Position numbers and translations under genes: made by a program | The notes under the pieces: generated by a model | Told to the model about the DNA's origin: nothing | What the model saw: the letters and a program-made list of their open reading frames with translations, nothing else | The model's database searches: none | Assembly (NCBI GenBank): GCA_963704155.1 | Contig: CAVPHF010000041.1 | Coordinates: 1-64,000, forward strand | Length of the DNA stretch: 64,000 nucleotides | DNA from: Thiohalocapsa sp963704155 | GTDB lineage: Bacteria > Pseudomonadota > Gammaproteobacteria > Chromatiales > Chromatiaceae | Reading direction: 5' to 3' | Shown here: in pieces, positions 47,103-56,088 of the stretch | How positions within the stretch are numbered: position 1 is the first letter of the stretch | Layout of the letters: each line of letters begins with the position of its first letter

Positions 47103-47212
47103 GTTACAGCGGCCATCGGGATACCCACCCCGGCCTCAACGAGGGCAAAGCGCAGTCGAAGCGAAAAGCTCAGTCCGACTAACCGGGACCGGCGGCAGCG
47201 GAGGCGGGAACG

Positions 47213-48328
47213 CTAGCCGACTCCCGCGGGCACCGCGGTCAGAGGCGGGATCACCTGCGCATTCTGGGCGCGCTGGCGCAGCAGATGATCGGCCAGCACC
47301 AGGGCCAGCATGGCCTCGGCGATCGGCGTCGCGCGGATGCCGACGCAAGGATCATGGCGACCCTTGGTGATCACCTCGGCGGCCTTCCCGTGCAAATCCA
47401 GGGTGCGTCCCGGCAGCCGAATACTGGAGGTCGGCTTCAGCGCCAGGCGTGCAACGACGTTTTGCCCGGTCGAGATACCGCCGAGCACGCCGCCGGCATT
47501 GTTGCTGAGAAAGCCCTCAGGCGTGATCTCATCGCGGTGCTCGGTACCCTTCTGCGCAATGCTGGCGAAACCGGCACCGATCTCGACGCCCTTGACGGCG
47601 TTGATGCTCATCAGCGCATGTGCGATGTCGGCATCTAGCCGGTCGAAGATGGGCTCGCCCAGTCCGGGCGGCACGGCCTCGGCGACCACCGTCACCTCGG
47701 CGCCGATGGAGTCACCCTCCTTGCGCAGCGCATCCATGAAGGCCTCCAGCTCGGGCACGCGCGCGGTGACCGGGCAGAAGAACGGGTTGCGCTCCACCTC
47801 GGCCCAATCGAAGCCCTGCTCGCCGGGGCTGGCGGTGGCGATGTCGCCGAGCCGGGAGAGGAAGCCGCGCACCTGCACGCCCGCGAGTTCGCGCAGACAG
47901 ACCTTGGCGACGCCGCCGGCGGCAACGCGCACCGCGGTCTCGCGGGCCGACGAGCGACCGCCGCCGCGATAGTCGCGCACACCGTACTTCATGGTGTAGC
48001 TGTAGTCGGCATGGCCAGGTCGGAACTTGGCGGCGATCTCGGCATAGTCCTTCGAGCGCTGATCCTCGTTCTGGATGATCAGGCCGATCGGCGCCCCGGT
48101 GGTAAGCCCTTCGAACACGCCGGAAAGGATCTGCACCCGATCGGACTCGCGGCGCTGCGTGGTATGACGCGATTGCCCGGGCTTGCGCCGGTCCAGGTCG
48201 CGTTGCAAGTCCGCCTCGGACAAGGGCAGGCCGGGCGGGCAGCCATCGACGATGCCACCGATCGCCGGTCCATGACTCTCACCGAAACCGGTGAAGACGA
48301 AAGACCTGCCAATGCTGTTTCCTGACAT
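47213..48328 (-). CDS. aroC: Chorismate synthase
   Basis: Makes chorismate from EPSP using reduced FMN; the precursor for pabB and aromatic amino acids. 371 residues. Signatures: 'GESHGPAIGGIVDGCPPGLPLSE', 'RRKPGQSRHTTQRRESDRVQILSGVFEG' in parts, 'HADYSYTMKYGVRDYRGGGRSSARETAVRVAAG' in parts, 'NNAGGVLGGISTGQNVVARLALKPTSSI' in parts and 'GRHDPCVGIRATPIAEAMLALVLADHLL' in parts. Length usual. On the same strand downstream of the TolC-type gene, with a heptamer array in the 128-base gap. Confidence 0.97.
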   Translation of the reverse strand: MSGNSIGRSFVFTGFGESHGPAIGGIVDGCPPGLPLSEADLQRDLDRRKPGQSRHTTQRRESDRVQILSGVFEGLTTGAPIGLIIQNEDQRSKDYAEIAAKFRPGHADYSYTMKYGVRDYRGGGRSSARETAVRVAAGGVAKVCLRELAGVQVRGFLSRLGDIATASPGEQGFDWAEVERNPFFCPVTARVPELEAFMDALRKEGDSIGAEVTVVAEAVPPGLGEPIFDRLDADIAHALMSINAVKGVEIGAGFASIAQKGTEHRDEITPEGFLSNNAGGVLGGISTGQNVVARLALKPTSSIRLPGRTLDLHGKAAEVITKGRHDPCVGIRATPIAEAMLALVLADHLLRQRAQNAQVIPPLTAVPAGVG

Positions 48329-48331
48329 CGA

Positions 48332-48456
48332 AGTAACGGGGAGCGGTATCGAGTAACGAGGAGCGGTAAACGCTATACAGCGGCCAAGAGAGTGGGCGCG
48401 AACAGAAACCTCACGGATCGCCTCCCCGCTAGATACTCGTCACTCGCAACTCTCAT
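48332..48456. repeat. Heptanucleotide arrays between the TolC-type gene and aroC
   Basis: Right side: GATACTC GTCACTC GCAACTC (from 48431), running to the stop codon of the TolC-type gene. Left side: AGTAACG GGGAGCG GTATCG AGTAACG AGGAGCG GTAAACG (48332-48372), where one unit has lost a base, giving a 20-base direct repeat. GAGTAACGAG on the left matches the reverse complement of the right (GAGTGACGAG). Confidence 0.7.
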
Positions 48457-49809
48457 TCAGTAGGCCGGAGGTGGAACCGTGTCCGCCTCGGTCAGCCAGG
48501 CGTTGCCCTTGGCCAGCACCTCTCGGGTCAGCGTGCTGGTCGCCTGGTGCAGCAGGACGCCGTTGATGATGTAGTTGTAGCGCGAGGACAGGTAGTCGAA
48601 CTCGGCCTGGAACAGCGCGCGCTGCGCGTTCAGCACGTCGACCTGGGTACGGGTGCCGACCTCGAGCCCCGCCTGAGTTGATTCGAGCGAGCTGCGCGCC
48701 GAGACGATCGCGGCCTGGCGCGCGTTGACGTCGCTGATGCTGGACAGAATTCCGCGGAAGGCGTCCTTGACCTGATTGATGACAGCGCGCCGCTGCTGGT
48801 CGAGCCGGTCCTGCGCGGCGCGAAAGTTATGCCCGGCCTGGCGCGTGCGCGAGGCCACTGCGCCGCCTTGATAGATCGGAATGTTCACATTCAACCCGAC
48901 AAACCCGGTGTCGCTATCGGTATTGAATCGGGCGCCCGAGCGCGCGACATCGTATCCCGCTTGCATATCGACGCTTGGATAGTAGCCGGAGCGCTCGATC
49001 TCGATGTCCTTGCGCGCCGCCTCGGCGGCCTGCTTGGCGGCGACGATGCCAAAGTTATTGGCCAGCGCGGTCTCCGCCCAGACGTTGATGTCGTTCGGCT
49101 CCGGCGGCGCCAGCGGCAGTCGGTCGCCGAGGCGCGCGAGCGGCACCGATACCGGGCCGATGATACGGCGCAGCGCCTCCCAGGCATTGTTCAGGTCATT
49201 CTCGGCCGTGATGAGGTTCGCACGTGAGCGGTCGAACGCGGCCTGACTGTCGTTGACGTCTGTGATCGCGACCAGCCCGACCTCGAAGCGTTGCTGCGAC
49301 TGCTCGAGCTGACGCTCGTCCGCCGCGACCAGCGCCTGGCCGACACGCACCGCGTCGGCCGCCCGCAATACCTCGAAGTAGGCTCGCGTGGTGCGCACCA
49401 TCAGCTCGATCTCGGCATCACGGTACTGCGCCGTCGCCTGCGCAATGGTGTTGTCGGACTGGCTGAGCCGCACCCAGTCGCCGCGGTTGTAGACAGATTG
49501 CGACACCACCGCGGCGGCACCATAGGTATCAAAGCTGTCGCTGCGGCTGAAGCTGCCAAGTGTCGAATTGCCGCTGGACTCGACATTCTGGTAGGTCAGG
49601 TCGCCGGTGACGCCGAAGTTGGGCAAGAGCAGCGCGCGCGCCTGCGGCTTGACCTCACGGGTTGCATACAGGATCTGCTCCGCCTCACGCAAGGTCGGAT
49701 CGCTGTTGACCGCCAAGTCGTAAATGGCGATCAGGTCTTCCGCAGAGGCAAGGGTCGGAAGTGCGATACAGACGGCGAGCGCGAGGGCCGAAAGCGGCTG
49801 AGTCATCAT
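48457..49809 (-). CDS. tolC: TolC-family outer-membrane channel
   Basis: From ATG 49809 (a second ATG follows directly), 450 residues, with signal peptide (MMTQPLSALALAVCIALPTLASA). Two OEP repeats: 'EDLIAIYDLAVNSDPTLREAEQ', 'ARALLLPNFGVTGDLTYQN', 'YFEVLRAADAVRVGQALVAADERQLEQSQQRFEVGLVAITDVNDSQAAFD' in parts, then 'GLNVNIPIYQGGAVASRTRQA' and 'VGTRTQVDVLNAQRALFQAEFDYLSSRYNYI' in parts. Forms the outer-membrane duct of type I secretion and efflux. Divergent from an ABC exporter gene; a palindrome overlapping its start of transcription suggests a local repressor. Confidence 0.93.
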   Translation of the reverse strand: MMTQPLSALALAVCIALPTLASAEDLIAIYDLAVNSDPTLREAEQILYATREVKPQARALLLPNFGVTGDLTYQNVESSGNSTLGSFSRSDSFDTYGAAAVVSQSVYNRGDWVRLSQSDNTIAQATAQYRDAEIELMVRTTRAYFEVLRAADAVRVGQALVAADERQLEQSQQRFEVGLVAITDVNDSQAAFDRSRANLITAENDLNNAWEALRRIIGPVSVPLARLGDRLPLAPPEPNDINVWAETALANNFGIVAAKQAAEAARKDIEIERSGYYPSVDMQAGYDVARSGARFNTDSDTGFVGLNVNIPIYQGGAVASRTRQAGHNFRAAQDRLDQQRRAVINQVKDAFRGILSSISDVNARQAAIVSARSSLESTQAGLEVGTRTQVDVLNAQRALFQAEFDYLSSRYNYIINGVLLHQATSTLTREVLAKGNAWLTEADTVPPPAY

Positions 49810-49837
49810 GCGATAGTTCCGTCGGGGCCAATGGCTG

Positions 49838-49859
49838 TTTGACATGCCGGCATGCCAAA
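49838..49859. promoter_or_regulatory. Palindromic operator candidate at the tolC start of transcription
   Basis: A perfect 12-base core CATGCCGGCATG (49843-49854) flanked by TTTG and CAAA, giving 22 bases with one mismatched pair. It begins right at the predicted start of tolC transcription. TetR-family operators look like this, but no regulator gene is adjacent. Confidence 0.5.
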
Positions 49860-49866
49860 GCGGCGT

Positions 49867-49895
49867 AGTATAGGTGACGATGTCCAATCGCCACA
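49867..49895 (-). promoter_or_regulatory. Possible sigma70 promoter of tolC
   Basis: Minus strand: -10 TATACT (about 49872-49867) and a weak -35 TTGTGG, 17 bases upstream. Only the -10 is good. Confidence 0.4.
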
Positions 49896-50027
49896 ATCGG
49901 GACACCGCCGGCAACATCCCGCCATATCCTGGCAGAAGCGCTGGAAAACAATAATTATCAAGCCAATATGACCGAATCGGAGGCAACTCCCGAGACCGCT
50001 TAGGCAAAAATACAACGCCGGGAACAC

Positions 50028-51836
50028 ATGCAGGACTCGACGAAACAACTCCCCGCCAATGTCGCGTATCGCTGGACCGACCTGATCAAAATGGTCGCCA
50101 CGCACCGCCGTGAACTGGTCCTGGCAAACGTCATCGCCGTGCTCGGTACGCTGGCGGCGGTGCCGGTGCCCTTGTTGATGCCGATCCTGGTGGATGAGGT
50201 CCTGCTGCAACAGCCGGGCGCGGCCGTGGCAGCAATCGATCGGGTCTTCCCAAGCGCCTGGCATGGACCGGTGCTCTACATCCTCGCGGTGCTCGCGCTA
50301 ACGATCGTGCTGCGCCTGACCTCGGTGACGCTCGGCGTCTGGCAGACACGCGAGTTCACGATCATCGCCAAGGACTTGATCTATCGTATGCGGCGCGACC
50401 TGCTGTTGCGCCTGCGGCGCGTCTCGATGGCCGAGTACGAGACGCTGGGCAGCGGCACCGTTGCCTCACACCTGGTGACCGACCTGCACGCGATCGACCA
50501 GTTCGTTGGCAGCGCCGTCTCCAAATTCATCGTCGCCGCGCTCAGCATCGCCGGCACCGCGGCGGTGCTGCTATGGATGCACTGGCAACTCGGGTTGTTC
50601 ATCCTGCTGCTGAACCCGTTCGTGGTCTACGTCACCATCGTCTTCGGCCGCCGAATCAAGGAGATGAAGCGGCGCGAGAACAGCGCCTATGCGACCTTCC
50701 AAGAGAGCCTGTCCGAAACCTTGGACGCGATCCAGCAGATCCGCGCCAGCAACCGCGAGCAGTTCTACATCGGACGCAGCATCGACAGCGCAGACGCCAT
50801 CCGTCGCTTCAGTTGCGCCTTCACCTGGAAGAGCGACGCCGCCAACCGGCTGTCATTCATGGTCTTTCTGCTGGGCTTCGATCTGTTTCGCACCGTCAGC
50901 ATGCTGATGGTGGTGTTCTCCGATCTCAGCATCGGCGAGATGCTGGCGGTGTTCGCCTACCTCTGGTTCATGATGGGGCCGGTGCAGGATGTGCTGAATG
51001 TGCAATACGCCTTCCACAGCGCGCAGGCGGCGCTGAATCGCATCAACAGCCTGACCCAGATGCCGCTCGAGCCGCGTTTCCCCCACCACCGCGACCCCTT
51101 CGCGGGCAAGCGCACGGTCGGCGTCGCCTTCGAGCAGGTCAGCTTCGCCTATGGCGACGGACCACCGGTGCTCGATCAGGTCTCGTTCTCGGTCGCGCCC
51201 GGTGAGAAGGTGGCCGTCGTCGGCGCCAGCGGTGGCGGCAAGACGACCCTGGTCCAGGTGCTGCTCGGGCTGTATCCGCCGCGTTCGGGACGCATCCTGT
51301 TCGACGGCGAGCCCGTGAACGAGATCGGCATGGAGGTGGTACGGGACAACGTCGCCACCGTGCTCCAGAGTCCGGCGCTGTTCAACGACACCGTCAGGAT
51401 GAACCTGACGCTGGGCCGTGACCTGCCGGACACGGCACTCTGGAGCGCCCTGCGCGTCGCGCAGTTGGCGGACATCGTCGCCGACCTGGAGCGGGGCCTG
51501 GACACGGTCGTCGGGCGCGGCGGCGTGCGCCTGTCCGGCGGCCAGCGTCAGCGCCTGGCCGTGGCCCGCATGGTGCTGGCCGATCCAAAGGTCGTCATCC
51601 TGGACGAGGCGACCTCGGCGCTGGACAGCGAAACAGAAGGCCGGCTGCATCAGGCCTTGGAGACCTTCCTGGCTGGGCGCACCACCTTGATCATCGCTCA
51701 CCGCCTGAGCGCCGTGCGCCAGGCCGACCGTGTACTAGTGCTAGAGCACGGCCGCGTTGCCGAGGAGGGCCGCCACGAGGATCTGATCGATGCGGCCGGA
51801 CCCTACGCGAACCTCTACGCCGCGCAGGCGAGCTGA
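50028..51836 (+). CDS. ABC exporter, fused membrane and ATPase domains
   Basis: 602 residues, MsbA/HlyB type. Membrane domain 1-330 with six segments ('LANVIAVLGTLAAVPVPLLMPILVDEV', 'LYILAVLALTIVLRLTSVTLGVW'); ATPase domain with Walker A 'VVGASGGGKTTLVQVLLG', Q-loop 'VATVLQSPALFNDTVRMNL', signature 'VRLSGGQRQRLAVARMVLADPKVVILDEATSALD' in parts and switch 'IIAHRLSAV'. No C39 peptidase domain at the N-terminus. Divergent from tolC (218-base shared control region), so it could export a lipid, peptide or drug through it, though no membrane-fusion (HlyD) gene is present here. Confidence 0.87.
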   Translation: MQDSTKQLPANVAYRWTDLIKMVATHRRELVLANVIAVLGTLAAVPVPLLMPILVDEVLLQQPGAAVAAIDRVFPSAWHGPVLYILAVLALTIVLRLTSVTLGVWQTREFTIIAKDLIYRMRRDLLLRLRRVSMAEYETLGSGTVASHLVTDLHAIDQFVGSAVSKFIVAALSIAGTAAVLLWMHWQLGLFILLLNPFVVYVTIVFGRRIKEMKRRENSAYATFQESLSETLDAIQQIRASNREQFYIGRSIDSADAIRRFSCAFTWKSDAANRLSFMVFLLGFDLFRTVSMLMVVFSDLSIGEMLAVFAYLWFMMGPVQDVLNVQYAFHSAQAALNRINSLTQMPLEPRFPHHRDPFAGKRTVGVAFEQVSFAYGDGPPVLDQVSFSVAPGEKVAVVGASGGGKTTLVQVLLGLYPPRSGRILFDGEPVNEIGMEVVRDNVATVLQSPALFNDTVRMNLTLGRDLPDTALWSALRVAQLADIVADLERGLDTVVGRGGVRLSGGQRQRLAVARMVLADPKVVILDEATSALDSETEGRLHQALETFLAGRTTLIIAHRLSAVRQADRVLVLEHGRVAEEGRHEDLIDAAGPYANLYAAQAS

Positions 51837-51851
51837 CTGACACCTACCCAG

Positions 51852-53099
51852 ATGATCGGGGCGAATCACATGGCCGAACCACAAGCCGCGGGCGACCCCA
51901 GCAGAAGGAACGGCGCCCTCGGCGCGGGGATGCAAGCGTCAGCCATGCATCCGTCAGGCCGCGGTGGGGGCGCCGCTGCTGCGAGCAACGCCATGCCGTC
52001 GAGCCCTCGACCGACGGGGCGCATCGTCCAAAGCGCATTCAAACCGGCGTGGTGGCTGCCCGGCGCCCACCTGCAAACCATCGGGCCGACGCTGGCCCGG
52101 CCGCGGCCGCAACCGGCGTTGATCCGCCGCCGGATCGAACTCGCCGATGGCGACTTCATCGACCTCGCGGTCGGCGATAGCGACGGCGAGCGCGTGCTGA
52201 TCGTGCATGGACTCGAGGGCGACCTGAACTCGCACTATGCGGGCTCGCTGGTCGGGCGACTCGCCAGAGAGGGCTTCCGGCCGGTGTTCATGCATCTGCG
52301 CGGGTGCAGCGGCGAGCCGAACCGGCTCGATCGCTCCTATCACTCCGGCGCCAGCGAAGATCTCGCCGAAGTCTTATCGGCGCTGGCCGCCGATCCTGAG
52401 GGGCCGCCGGCGGCGGCCGTCGGCTTCTCGCTCGGCGCCAATCTGCTGCTGAAATACCTTGGCGAGCGCGACCAGCCGCTGCTCCGCCATGCACTGGCGG
52501 TGTCGGTCCCCTTCGTGCTGCGCGACGCCATGCTGCGCCTCGACATCGGGCTGTCGCGTGTCTACCGGCGTTATCTGATCACGCGTCTGAAGGCGGCCTA
52601 TGAGCACAAATTTAGCGCTCGGCCATCGCCGCTCGAGGTCGAACTCGATGCGATCAATGGCTTCAACGCCTTCGACGACCGCATCACAGCCCCCTTGAGC
52701 GGCTTCGCCGGCGTCTATGATTACTACAACCGGGCCAGCTGCCGCCAGTTTCTGCCAAGCATCCGCACACCGACTCTGATCATCCAGGCACTGGATGATC
52801 CCTTCATGTTCCCGAGCACGGTGCCCTTCGAGCACGAACTCGGCCCGGGCGTGACGCTGGAGCTGGCGCGCCGCGGCGGCCATGTCGGCTTCATCGCCGG
52901 CCATCTCCCCTGGCGACCGCGGTACTGGCTGGAGGAGCGCATCATCGCGCATCTGCGCGACGCCATCCCAGCGCGGACGGTCGCGCTCGCACCGACCGCT
53001 GAGCCGGCCGCCGAACCAATGGCCGAATTGGCCGCCCAGCCGGTCTCCGCCGTTCAGGCGCCGAGCGCCGAGCGCAGCTCCGCCCACAGCAAGCGATAG
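51852..53099 (+). CDS. YheT-family alpha/beta hydrolase
   Basis: 415 residues; conserved part starts about residue 55: 'FKPAWWLPGAHLQTIGPTL' (the YheT hallmark WxxxxHxQT), 'DFIDLAVGD', 'VLIVHGLEGDLNSHY', 'MHLRGCSGEPNRLDRSYHSG', nucleophile elbow 'AVGFSLGANLLLKYLG' (Ser), 'DDPFMFPST' (Asp) and 'RGGHVGFIAG' (His). The first about 50 residues are Gly/Ala-rich and unconserved, so the true start may be a later ATG. The C-terminus is an Ala/Glu/Pro-rich tail. The 3' end overlaps the convergent ParA gene by 46 bases. Role unknown; esterase likely. Confidence 0.85.
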   Translation: MIGANHMAEPQAAGDPSRRNGALGAGMQASAMHPSGRGGGAAAASNAMPSSPRPTGRIVQSAFKPAWWLPGAHLQTIGPTLARPRPQPALIRRRIELADGDFIDLAVGDSDGERVLIVHGLEGDLNSHYAGSLVGRLAREGFRPVFMHLRGCSGEPNRLDRSYHSGASEDLAEVLSALAADPEGPPAAAVGFSLGANLLLKYLGERDQPLLRHALAVSVPFVLRDAMLRLDIGLSRVYRRYLITRLKAAYEHKFSARPSPLEVELDAINGFNAFDDRITAPLSGFAGVYDYYNRASCRQFLPSIRTPTLIIQALDDPFMFPSTVPFEHELGPGVTLELARRGGHVGFIAGHLPWRPRYWLEERIIAHLRDAIPARTVALAPTAEPAAEPMAELAAQPVSAVQAPSAERSSAHSKR

Positions 53100-53803
53100 G
53101 CAGCCGACGCGGGATCGGACGGCGCGTAGGCCGGCAGCGGCATCCGGTGCAGGCCCATGCGCTCCACCTCCGGCGCTAGCGGGACCACCGAATCCAACAA
53201 CTGTGGATACTCGCCGGCAAGCCGTTGCATGGTCTCGGTGTGCAGAACGCGATCGCAATCGACCATCGAGAAGAACGGCAGGATGCGCAACTTGCCGTGA
53301 CCATCGTCTGCCGTCAGAAAGTCGCTCAGCTGGGCCAGCGTCCGAGCCGACAGCGTGCTCGGGATCAGCGGTACGAGCAGGGCGTGGGCCGCGCGGAAGA
53401 CATTCTCGGACATCAGCGAGATGCTGGGCGGGCAGTCGAGGAAGACCAGGTCGTATTCCCGGCGTAGCGGTTTCAGTAGCCGCTCGAGCTGGCGCACCGG
53501 TTTCTTTTCGCCCTCCAGCAGAATATCCATGTTGCGGTAAGAGAAGTCCGCCGGCAGCAGGTCCAGCAGCTCGAAATCGGTCCCCTTGATGACGTCGTCG
53601 AGTTCGCGCCGGCCGCTCAGCAGTGCCCGACCTCCGCCCTTCACCTTGGGCCTGACGCGAAAGTAGTAGCTGGTCGCGCCCTGGGGATCGAGATCCCAGA
53701 CCAGCGTGCGGTTACCGGCCGCGGCCGACAGATAGGCCAAATTGACCGCGGTCGAGGTCTTACCGACGCCGCCCTTGATGCTGTAGACACCGACGATCTT
53801 CAA
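53054..53803 (-). CDS. Orphan ParA-family ATPase paired with a CHAD protein
   Basis: 249 residues. Deviant Walker A 'SIKGGVGKTSTAVNLAYL' (K10, K15), 'LVWDLDPQGATSYYF', Walker B-like 'YDLVFLDCPPSISLMSENVFRAA' in parts, 'LLVPLIPSTLSARTL'. ParA-type proteins form ATP-dependent dimers on the nucleoid and move cargo. No ParB or parS is visible. The ATG overlaps the stop of the CHAD gene by 4 bases, so the two proteins are made together. CHAD domains bind polyphosphate granules in other bacteria, so granule positioning is the natural guess. A chromosome or plasmid partition role is unlikely without ParB. Confidence 0.9.
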   Translation of the reverse strand: MKIVGVYSIKGGVGKTSTAVNLAYLSAAAGNRTLVWDLDPQGATSYYFRVRPKVKGGGRALLSGRRELDDVIKGTDFELLDLLPADFSYRNMDILLEGEKKPVRQLERLLKPLRREYDLVFLDCPPSISLMSENVFRAAHALLVPLIPSTLSARTLAQLSDFLTADDGHGKLRILPFFSMVDCDRVLHTETMQRLAGEYPQLLDSVVPLAPEVERMGLHRMPLPAYAPSDPASAAYRLLWAELRSALGA

Positions 53804-55593
53804 TTGACCGCCTCCTTGCCAGACACATCGATGGGCGGCGACATCACCCGCTGCCTGTCGCCGGCGCCGCCGCTCGCGGCCCCACTGCCGTTGTCGGAAG
53901 CCCCGACAGAAGCGGCATCGCCACCGGCCTTGAATAAGGCTCGAAAGCGTTTGCCGTTGGCCTTGTTGTCGAAGCCGGCGAAGATCTGCGCGAACTCCCG
54001 ACGCGCCTGCTCCTGCCCCTGCAACAGATTGCTGGTGAGTGCCCCCATCGCCAACAGCACACCGGTATTGGCGGCATGCTCCGCACGCATGAGTTCGGCT
54101 GTCTCGCGCAAGTGATTGGCCTGGACCTCCAGATCCTGAAAACCGCCCAGGTTCTCGAGCAGCAGCTTGGTCTGCTTGATCAACGCGCGCACCTCGTCAG
54201 CCGGATACAGGCTTTGGAAGAACTCCATCATGTAGCGCAGTTTCTTGCAGCTCTTGCGCAGCTCGTGAAGAGCTTCGGCCGGCGATGCGTCATTAATGCA
54301 GCGGCCTTCCTCGAGCAGACGCTTGAATAATCGCCAAATGCGCTGATCCGCGAGCGCCTTGATAGGCAAGGCGGCATGCGGTTCGGCCGTCGCGCGGGGC
54401 AGCGGCGACTCGAGGAAGGCCCGCCAGTCGCGCATCAGAGACCCGAACCGGGGCGAGTCCAGTGCCTCCACCAAGCGGCGCTGCTCACCGTCGTAGTGAG
54501 CGCTAAGCCAGGCGCGCAAAGGCTCCAGATCGTCGCGCATGGCAGGGGGCAAACGACCGCGGAGCGACGGAAAACCGAGTAGATGCACATCCAGGTCGCG
54601 CACTGGCCCGGTAATCTGCTGGATCCAGGCGAACCCGGCCTTGAAGTCCTCGACGATACGCGGTGCGAAGACACCCTTGATTTGACTCAGCGCCGAGCGC
54701 GTGCGCCGCGTGGCAACACGCAGATCGTGCAGGAATTCCGGGTCCAGGTTGCGGCGGCTGCCGTCGATATTCGCCTCCAGGGTATCCAGCAGACCGAGCA
54801 GGATACCCTTGGTGGCGGCATCGGCCCGCTGGCTCGGGTCGAGCTGATAGTCGAGCTGCGATGAGTAGGTCCCCGGTCGCCGACCGGTCGCGGCAAGCGC
54901 CTCCAGCACCAGCGGCGCCTGTTCCGGCTCGAGCGTCAGGACCTCGGACAAGGCCGAGGCCGTCGCGGCAAGCTCGGCATCATAGCCGCGGACCGGCAGC
55001 AACAGCAGACGTGCGGGCAGCGCGTCCTGTCGTCCGCGGGCGACCACAGCCAGCGTATTGTGCTCGACGACGATCCGCGCGACCGTCTTATCGTCCTCGT
55101 TGAGCACACGTAAAGTCTGCGAGCGCGTATCGATCTCCACCATCGGCAGCAGCCGGCGGATGCCGAGGACTGGGGCCAGCAATTGCTGCACCGCACCAGG
55201 CGGCAGCTCGCTAGCGAAGCCCGGGTCGCTGGAGATCGCCTGACGGGCGAGCGCGGCGCCCTGATTGGCAAGATCGAGCCAAATCAGCTCGCGAACGGCT
55301 TGTTGACTGAGGTCTGGTCCCCGATTTGAATCCAGATCCGGACCCTGGTGCGGAGTTTGGTCGAGGCCGGGTTGCTGGCCGAGCCGCAGCCCGGCCGGCG
55401 GCACATGCCCATCGGCACAATCCTCCAGCGCGGCCCCCGCGTGGTACAGACTCCAATCGAAGCTATCGAGGAACCGCCGCCGCGACGCGACTGAAGGGTC
55501 AAGTTCGCAGTGCAGACGGCTACGGATACTGGCCAGGGTAGACGCCGCATCGGCGCCCCGCGGCAGCAGAAAACTCATCGGGCCGGTGATCAT
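53800..55593 (-). CDS. CHAD-domain protein with degenerate CYTH-like N-terminus
   Basis: 597 residues from ATG 55593 (ATG 55578, 'MSFLLPRG', also possible). Residues about 20-215 resemble a CYTH/triphosphate-tunnel fold ('RRRFLDSFDWSLYHAG', 'LLPMVEIDTRSQTLRVLNEDDKTVARIVVEH' in parts) but lack the opening ExExK motif, so catalysis is unlikely. The CHAD domain (about 255-560) has its paired basic helices: 'LHDLRVATRRTRSALSQIKG' (near 288-306) and 'ALHELRKSCKKLRYMMEFFQ'. These Lys/Arg/His rows line the polyphosphate-binding groove in CHAD structures. The tail is Gly/Ser/Ala-rich. Coupled to a ParA gene downstream (ATGA). Confidence 0.88.
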   Translation of the reverse strand: MITGPMSFLLPRGADAASTLASIRSRLHCELDPSVASRRRFLDSFDWSLYHAGAALEDCADGHVPPAGLRLGQQPGLDQTPHQGPDLDSNRGPDLSQQAVRELIWLDLANQGAALARQAISSDPGFASELPPGAVQQLLAPVLGIRRLLPMVEIDTRSQTLRVLNEDDKTVARIVVEHNTLAVVARGRQDALPARLLLLPVRGYDAELAATASALSEVLTLEPEQAPLVLEALAATGRRPGTYSSQLDYQLDPSQRADAATKGILLGLLDTLEANIDGSRRNLDPEFLHDLRVATRRTRSALSQIKGVFAPRIVEDFKAGFAWIQQITGPVRDLDVHLLGFPSLRGRLPPAMRDDLEPLRAWLSAHYDGEQRRLVEALDSPRFGSLMRDWRAFLESPLPRATAEPHAALPIKALADQRIWRLFKRLLEEGRCINDASPAEALHELRKSCKKLRYMMEFFQSLYPADEVRALIKQTKLLLENLGGFQDLEVQANHLRETAELMRAEHAANTGVLLAMGALTSNLLQGQEQARREFAQIFAGFDNKANGKRFRALFKAGGDAASVGASDNGSGAASGGAGDRQRVMSPPIDVSGKEAVN

Positions 55594-56088
55594 TGCAGGT
55601 GTTGTGGAGGAAATCCGCAGTGTTAAATCATTAGTTGTCGTTATCGGCTGGGGAAATTCGACGGGCCCAGATCATTCGCCAGTGCCTGGATCTGAAGCGA
55701 TTCACCCCGAAGGGATTATGTCAGAGTTGTTACAACCGATGAAATCGCTTTTTCTACAATGGGATAACGCGGGAAGATGAACGTCGGCAATACAATGGCG
55801 GCGAGATCGCTGCCGTCGACCTGCGTAACCCTTGGGGAAAACCCAGGCTTTCAATTCCGCGAAACGGTCACGACAATGAAAGACGTTGCCGATGACGGGG
55901 TTTCACCGAACACAAATGCATGCCTGCCTCGGAACCGCCCCAGCACGAGGCCTGACCTCGTCGCAGGACCGCGATAGCGATTGAAACGCAGCGCGTTTAG
56001 GACGGGCCAGCGCTTCCCGGATGGGTTCGTTGTCGCCAGACCGCTCCAGGCGACGCCGTTACGGCAACCTACAGCCAGAGGTGACAGC
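55594..56088. other. Intergenic region between the CHAD and transaldolase genes
   Basis: 495 bases, divergent promoters expected, no supported gene. It is slightly less GC-rich than its surroundings. It contains GTTGT-T-ACAAC (55726-55736), a perfect 11-base palindrome, and TACAAT about 20 bases later, which could be part of a promoter toward transaldolase. Nothing firm. Confidence 0.35.

Noticed and set aside
53054..53803. Plasmid or chromosome partition locus
   Set aside because: No parB, no parS-like palindromes and no replication gene nearby; the partner is a CHAD protein.
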